Source of the DNA: Aristophania vespae
GTDB taxonomy: Bacteria > Pseudomonadota > Alphaproteobacteria > Acetobacterales > Acetobacteraceae
DNA length: 64,000 nucleotides
NCBI RefSeq assembly: GCF_009906835.1
Contig: NZ_CP047652.1
Span: forward strand, 319,001-383,000
Direction of reading: 5' to 3'
This document shows positions 60,202-64,000 of the stretch, piece by piece. Within the stretch, counting starts at the first letter, position 1; each line of letters opens with the position of its first letter. The notes beneath the pieces were generated by a model. That model saw only the letters and a program-made list of their open reading frames with translations. It had not been told where the DNA came from and did not search any database. The translations under genes were made by a program, and so were the position numbers.

Positions 60202-61629
60202 ATGAAGTCGATTAACACCATCCGTTTTTCCGGCCAGGAGGTATTACCTCTGGTCGAAGGTGGTAAAGGTGTCTCCGTATCTACGGGGGTGTCGGCCGGG
60301 CATTGGGCAGCGGCAGGGGGCATAGGTACGCTTTCTGCTGTCAATGCTGACAGTTATGATGAGCAAGGACGCATCATACCACAAATTTATCATGGTCGTA
60401 CACGTCGTGAACGCCAGGAAGAGCTTGTGCGCTATGCTATTAAAGGTGGCATAGCCCAGGCGAAAATTGCCCATGACATTTCAGGTGGTAAAGGGCGAAT
60501 ACACGCTAACTTTATGTGGGAAATGGGCGCCGCTGAGGAAGTCATTTCAGGCATATTGGAGGGCGCTCCTGGCCTTATACATGGTTTAACCTGCGGTGCG
60601 GGAATGCCATATCGCTTAAGTGAGATTGCTGCTCGTTTTGGGGTTCATTATTACCCGATAGTATCGTCTGGTCGGGCCTTTAATGCATTATGGCGCCGCT
60701 CTTTTTCACGTAATGCTGAGCTTTTAGGCGGCGTCGTCTATGAGGATCCCTGGCGTGCAGGGGGGCATAATGGACTTTCAAATACTGAAGATCCACGTCG
60801 GCCTGAAGATCCTCTACCACGTGTTATAGAATTAAGGCGCATTATGCGCGGCTATGGTTTGGGTGAGACCCCCATTATTATGGCCGGTGGCGTCTGGTGG
60901 CTAAGTGAATGGGAAGACTGGATTGACAATCCCGAGCTAGGACCGATTGGTTTCCAATTTGGTACAAGGCCACTCCTTACAAAAGAAAGTCCTATTCCAG
61001 ATGCCTGGAAAAGACGTCTTCTTACTCTTAAAAAGGGTGACGTTTATTTAAACCGCTTTTCACCCACAGGGTTTTATTCCTCTGCGGTGAATAATGGTTT
61101 TATTCAGGAATTACGTCAGCGTTCTGAGCGCCAAGTTCCTTACAAAACGGCACCAGAAGCGCATTATGACCAAGCATGCGCTATCGGTGCGAGAGGGCGA
61201 GAGGTTTTCCTCACGCAAGAAGATCGTGAGCGCGTAATGCAGTGGGTGGAGGCTGGCTTTAGTGAAGCGCTTCGCACCCCAGATGAGACGCTTATTTTTG
61301 TTGAGCCTGAATGTGCCAGAGTGATTATTACGGATCAGGCAAACTGCATGGGCTGCCTGTCACAATGTAATTTCTCTAACTGGAGCCAAAAAGCGCCAAA
61401 ATATACAACAGGACAGCGTGCCGATCCGCGCTCCTTTTGTATACAAAAAACGTTGCAGGCGGTCTCTCACCTTGATGAAATGACAGAACAAGATGCTGAC
61501 TCATTTATGGATCAGAATCTCATGTTTGGAGGCACTACTGCGTGGCGTTTTGCACAGGATCCATTCTACGCAAATGGCCATGTTCCTACAGTTAAAGAGC
61601 TAGTAGAGCGCATTGTTAGTGGTCAGTAA
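60202..61629 (+). CDS. Nitronate monooxygenase-like flavin oxidoreductase with C-terminal cysteine cluster
   Basis: A 475-residue protein of the 2-nitropropane dioxygenase/FMN barrel group. Barrel elements include GGKGVSVSTGVSAGHWAAAGG, LIHGLTCGAGMPYRLSEIAA, YYPIVSSGRAFNALW, GHNGLSNTEDP and the phosphate-binding IIMAGGVWW with FGTRPLLTKESP. Residues near 392-402 carry the cluster NCMGCLSQCNFSNW (C-x2-C-x3-C), which classic nitronate monooxygenases lack, so an iron-sulphur or zinc site is possible. The substrate is unknown. It lies 79 bases after pnp and ends at a strong terminator. Confidence 0.82.
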   Translation: MKSINTIRFSGQEVLPLVEGGKGVSVSTGVSAGHWAAAGGIGTLSAVNADSYDEQGRIIPQIYHGRTRRERQEELVRYAIKGGIAQAKIAHDISGGKGRIHANFMWEMGAAEEVISGILEGAPGLIHGLTCGAGMPYRLSEIAARFGVHYYPIVSSGRAFNALWRRSFSRNAELLGGVVYEDPWRAGGHNGLSNTEDPRRPEDPLPRVIELRRIMRGYGLGETPIIMAGGVWWLSEWEDWIDNPELGPIGFQFGTRPLLTKESPIPDAWKRRLLTLKKGDVYLNRFSPTGFYSSAVNNGFIQELRQRSERQVPYKTAPEAHYDQACAIGARGREVFLTQEDRERVMQWVEAGFSEALRTPDETLIFVEPECARVIITDQANCMGCLSQCNFSNWSQKAPKYTTGQRADPRSFCIQKTLQAVSHLDEMTEQDADSFMDQNLMFGGTTAWRFAQDPFYANGHVPTVKELVERIVSGQ

Positions 61630-61657
61630 GCTGGTCTATACTGTGTGATCTCTTAGT

Positions 61658-61686
61658 AAAAGGAGGCTTTTAGCCTCCTTTTTTTC
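61658..61686 (+). terminator. Rho-independent terminator
   Basis: AAGGAGGCT and AGCCTCCTT make a perfect GC-rich stem with a very short loop, followed by seven T. It ends the nitronate monooxygenase-like gene. Confidence 0.92.
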
Positions 61687-61945
61687 TGACTGCTTGTAGC
61701 CTTTGAAATCATATTTTTAATTGTTATCTGTTTTCAAAATATGGGACATTTTCTTTCACGCAAGAGCGTGTCTTTTGCCTAAAAATAGGGCAAAAAATTC
61801 GGTAGATTTCTTGATAGGGAATTTCTCTTTAAATAACAATAGCTTCCAACAAGAGTGTTTCCCGCGCGTGCTGGGATGAAGCTGCAATTGCCTCCACTAT
61901 TGAAAAAATCACACTATATTCTCCGCATTTGGCGAGACGAACCAT

Positions 61946-62225
61946 CGGGTTTTATATAGGACCACAGTGCAATATCTGGAGATAATTGTGGATGAAGACA
62001 AAATTAAAACATGTCTAGAGGCACTGCATTGGTCATAGCGCGATCTGGTACGCATTTTAAACTGTCATGCGACAACCGTACGTTACTGAATCAACGAGAA
62101 AATAGAAATACCTTCACCCATTGCGACTTTGCTGAGTCAGCTAATCCACTGACGCAAAATCCTCTACCACACGGCCACGAAAACCGCCCATAATCAGGTT
62201 TTACCGGTAAAACTTTACTGCAAGA
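61946..62225 (+). repeat. Leader-like cassette A inside the CRISPR region
   Basis: About 280 bases that resemble cassette B (62512-62786) along their whole length. Shared blocks are ATATAGGACCA, CAATATCTGG, GATCTGGT and AACCGT, with the 17-base GGTTTTACCGGTAAAAC at the end (62197-62213). A CRISPR repeat follows 12 bases after the last block. The copies differ in many positions, so the duplication is old. By position it looks like a CRISPR leader with neighbouring sequence. A short open frame at 62011-62193 (start MSRGTALVIARSG) is probably not a gene. Confidence 0.6.
62198..62213. promoter_or_regulatory. Perfect 16-base palindrome, cassette A
   Basis: GTTTTACCGGTAAAAC is its own reverse complement. 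The identical palindrome is found in cassette B at 62771-62786, although the cassettes around it have diverged. It could be a protein-binding site of the leader or a transcription stop or start element; no function is shown. Confidence 0.4.
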
Positions 62226-62511
62226 CTGTTCTTTGTGCGTGCGGGAATGAACTGGCGGCCTCAAGTGTAGCACCGCAATATCTGTCATGTTTCCCGCATG
62301 CGTGGGGATGAACCGTCAAAAAATTCTTGAACGGGCAGCCCTAGTGTTTCTTGCGTGTGTAGAGATGAACCTAGAGCTACAGTTAGCCAAAGCGATGTAT
62401 AAAGGTTTTTCTTGCACGTTTGGACATTAACCGAACGGTTGAAGAATAAATAATCCTAACGTTAGTTTTTCCTGCGCGTGTGGGGATGAGCCGCTGCGGT
62501 AATTGGTTCTA

Positions 62512-62786
62512 TAATTAGATTTCATATAGGACCATAGCTCAATATCTGGGAATAAATTACGGATGGCGATACTATAAAGACCTATTTGGAAGTGCTACTT
62601 AGTCACGATGCGATCTGGTGCGAATGTTTAATTGTTACAGGATAACCGTTCGCTATTAGATAAATAGAAAATTAGATATTCCGACATCCGTTGCCCTCTA
62701 GCTGGCTGAGTTAGCAAAGTCGTTATGGCAATATTCCCTGCCATATGAACATGAAAACCGTCAGTAACTGGTTTTACCGGTAAAAC
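62512..62786 (+). repeat. Leader-like cassette B inside the CRISPR region
   Basis: The second copy of the cassette. Its terminal GGTTTTACCGGTAAAAC (62770-62786) directly abuts the last repeat relic at 62787, exactly where a leader meets the first repeat in an active array. It has more stop codons in all frames than cassette A. Confidence 0.6.
62771..62786. promoter_or_regulatory. Perfect 16-base palindrome, cassette B
   Basis: Same palindrome as in cassette A, here touching the first base of the last CRISPR repeat relic. Its retention in both copies suggests it was the leader-proximal binding or folding element. Confidence 0.4.
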
Positions 62787-62815
62787 GTGTTTTCTGCGTG
62801 CCGAGGGATGAACCG

Positions 62816-63149
62816 CAGATTAAGCAGTCTGGTCAGATAGTTTCTTTAGTCGTAGTGAAAAGAGCCAGAGGTCTATGTAAGTTAAGGGCATTTATAAAAG
62901 AATAGGGATAGCAATCTGTATGTTTCTGGTGCCTGATCGTGTCAGAGGTGATGGGCTTTTCTACACTTTAAACTAGAGCTTAGGCTGTTATCACCATATC
63001 AAATATATTATGCAGTTATGAGCGTTTCTTCAATATATGGTGCGTGTAGGATAGCTAGTTCAATTTTGGCAATTAAGATCTTCTGACCAGTTTCCTACTT
63101 TTCACGGTGCGGGTTAGTGAGACCATGAGATCATTTGCACCTATGACGA
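62816..63149. other. Non-coding region after the decayed CRISPR array
   Basis: About 330 bases with no supported gene, no further repeat relics and no clear hairpins. It may be degraded former CRISPR or cas-flanking DNA, but nothing in the sequence proves this. Confidence 0.45.
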
Positions 63150-63178
63150 AAAATCTTTCCTCACTTTGTGAGGAATAT
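63150..63178 (-). terminator. Terminator of the hemW-DUF1489 transcript
   Basis: On the minus strand, TTCCTCAC and GTGAGGAA form an 8-base perfect stem with a three-base loop, followed by AGATTTTT. It lies just past the DUF1489 stop codon. Confidence 0.8.
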
Positions 63179-63182
63179 AGCT

Positions 63183-63592
63183 TTAGAGTAATCCAAGCTC
63201 AGTGAGATGGCGCCTAAATTCGGGTGTGAGTTGATTAATGCCATTGTTATAATCAGAGCCGTCAAGATCTGGAGGGGCATCTTCAGCTTTGAAATAACGC
63301 CACCCCTGAAAAGGCCTCATCGGGCGGGCCTGAACGGGGATGACCTCTTGTGTGACTAATATAAGAGTGCCCTGATTGCCATCTTCGCGCGTATAAGGCT
63401 CAAAAGCTTTAATAGGTTGGCGGCAGAGAATAAGGCCATCTATGACGCGATAAATCGAGCCCCAGCTAAAATTTCTTCAGCCCGTTTGGGCATGGTTCTT
63501 GTTCTTACAAAGCTATATTGTTTGTATCTCTGTTGTAAAACCCACTCTTGTAGCTCTTCAATAGAAGAGGATCCGACAGCCAGTTTGATCAT
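63183..63592 (-). CDS. DUF1489 family protein, with one frameshift
   Basis: The ATG at 63592 opens MIKLAVGSSSIEELQEWVLQ, then RTRTMPKRAEEILAG, and that frame stops. Reading C4 at 63460-63463 (G4 in coding) as five gives LAGGSIYRVIDGLILCRQ. It continues through IPVQARPMRPFQGWRYFKAE and ends HLTELGLL at 63183. These blocks are diagnostic of DUF1489, an alphaproteobacterial family of unknown function. Repaired length is 136 residues. It lies 62 bases after hemW on the same strand. Confidence 0.82.
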
Positions 63593-63654
63593 ATGTAACA
63601 CTATCCTGATTTCCTCCTCTTTAAAATATTATGACTATCTATGTATTTAGGGCT

Positions 63655-64000
63655 TTATAAAACAAGGCGCGCTAAAATAAGTTCAAGACGTAAGCGTCCT
63701 TCGGCTGTTGTGCGTAGATGTTTTTGGTCGAATATAAGATAGTTTTCTTCCAAACAGGCCTGAAGTGTTGAAGCGTCTAAACAGTCAGTGAGTTTTTTGC
63801 CAATTTGCTGTTCAAAGCGCGAAACAGATATACCTTCTTTTAAGCGTAACCCCATCAACAAAGCTTCTCTAGCCTGATCTTGGATTGAAAGAAGTAATTC
63901 TTCTTTTGTGCCTGTTCCTTTTTGTTCAACTAAAGCGGCCCATGGCTCAGGCGCTCTATGGCGTCTGGTGGCATAATGCTGATGGTTTAAGGTAAGGCGG
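63655..64000 (-). CDS. hemW: HemW-like radical SAM protein, C-terminal part
   Basis: The gene runs off the right edge; only the last about 114 residues are seen. They contain LNHQHYATRRHRAPEPWAAL, then QAREALLMGLRLKEGISVSRF and a terminal winged-helix-like segment LRTTAEGRLRLELILARLVL. This is the HemN C-terminal domain of HemW, the haem chaperone formerly annotated as oxygen-independent coproporphyrinogen oxidase-like. The radical SAM cysteines would be in the missing part. It is followed by DUF1489. Confidence 0.85.
   Translation of the reverse strand, partial: RLTLNHQHYATRRHRAPEPWAALVEQKGTGTKEELLLSIQDQAREALLMGLRLKEGISVSRFEQQIGKKLTDCLDASTLQACLEENYLIFDQKHLRTTAEGRLRLELILARLVL

Larger units (their letters stand above)
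61855..62815 (+). CRISPR. Decayed type I-E-like CRISPR array, interrupted twice
   Basis: Eight 29-base repeat relics lie at 61855, 61916, 62226, 62287, 62344, 62405, 62465 and 62787 (start positions). They share the pattern GTnTTTCCTGCGnGTGnGGG then GATGAACCG, the form of type I-E repeats. No two are identical; 62287, 62465 and 62787 are best kept and 61916 is the worst. Start-to-start distances inside blocks are 61, 61, 57, 61 and 60 bases, matching a 29-base repeat plus about 32-base spacer. Two related cassettes (61946-62225 and 62512-62786) break the array. No cas gene is seen in the window, so it is an orphan remnant. Confidence 0.8.

Noticed and set aside
62011-62193. Open frame in CRISPR cassette A as an independent gene
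   Set aside because: No ribosome site, and the matching part of cassette B is full of stops. It is better explained as part of a decayed duplicated cassette.
1-64000. Programmed ribosomal frameshifting as the cause of the breaks
   Set aside because: There are 13 sites with different contexts, all needing the same one-base gain in a homopolymer. Known programmed sites use specific slippery sequences and structures; common sequencing error is simpler.

Overview
This window looks like chromosomal DNA from an AT-leaning alphaproteobacterium, most likely of the acetic acid bacteria (Acetobacteraceae). That placement is an inference. It rests on DUF1489 and DUF1491 genes, a probable speF-type leader in front of an ornithine decarboxylase, a pyrB / degenerate-dihydroorotase pair, and the order rimP-nusA-ylxR-infB-rbfA-truB-rpsO-pnp. 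Most of the window is housekeeping DNA. No rRNA, tRNA, transposase or prophage was seen.

Layout. 1-10.9 kb is a group-2-like capsule locus: an outer-membrane export lipoprotein, KpsT/KpsM/KpsE-type ABC export genes, a manC-type GDP-mannose gene, two GT4 glycosyltransferases, KpsS and KpsC. 11-21 kb holds a DoxX-like membrane protein, a small HVA1/DUF2945 protein, an SMR exporter, a large GT92-like glycosyltransferase, an aldo/keto reductase, parE, two secreted or lipoprotein unknowns and an OmpA-family protein. 21-31.4 kb is a minus-strand run: gltX-pyrB-pyrC'-plsY-dprA-topA-S41 protease-DUF1491. 31.5-42.8 kb has comEC, nth, an ABC exporter, an aspartyl-hydroxylase-like gene, ornithine decarboxylase with an upstream structured RNA, yihY, rlpA and aroQ-accB-accC. 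42.8-50.2 kb has ccmAB, an amino-acid ABC uptake pair, an FAD protein, and a membrane AAA+ protein with an unknown partner. 50.4-60.1 kb is the rimP-to-pnp translation/RNA operon, with a terminator hairpin in its leader and a long hairpin before pnp. 60.2-64 kb has a nitronate-monooxygenase-like gene, a strongly decayed type I-E-like CRISPR array containing two diverged leader-like cassettes, DUF1489 and the end of hemW.

A dominant technical signal crosses the window. Twelve genes are each broken by single-base losses, 13 sites in all, and every site lies in or next to a short mononucleotide run, mostly G or C. Adding one base to the run restores the family sequence each time. parE, nusA and plsY are normally essential, so systematic homopolymer under-calling is the most economical explanation. 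I annotate each of these genes as one CDS spanning both frames. The best candidates for unusual biology are the decayed CRISPR region with its duplicated cassettes and conserved perfect palindrome, the membrane AAA+ protein with substituted Walker residues, and the KpsC homologue with only one recognisable catalytic module.
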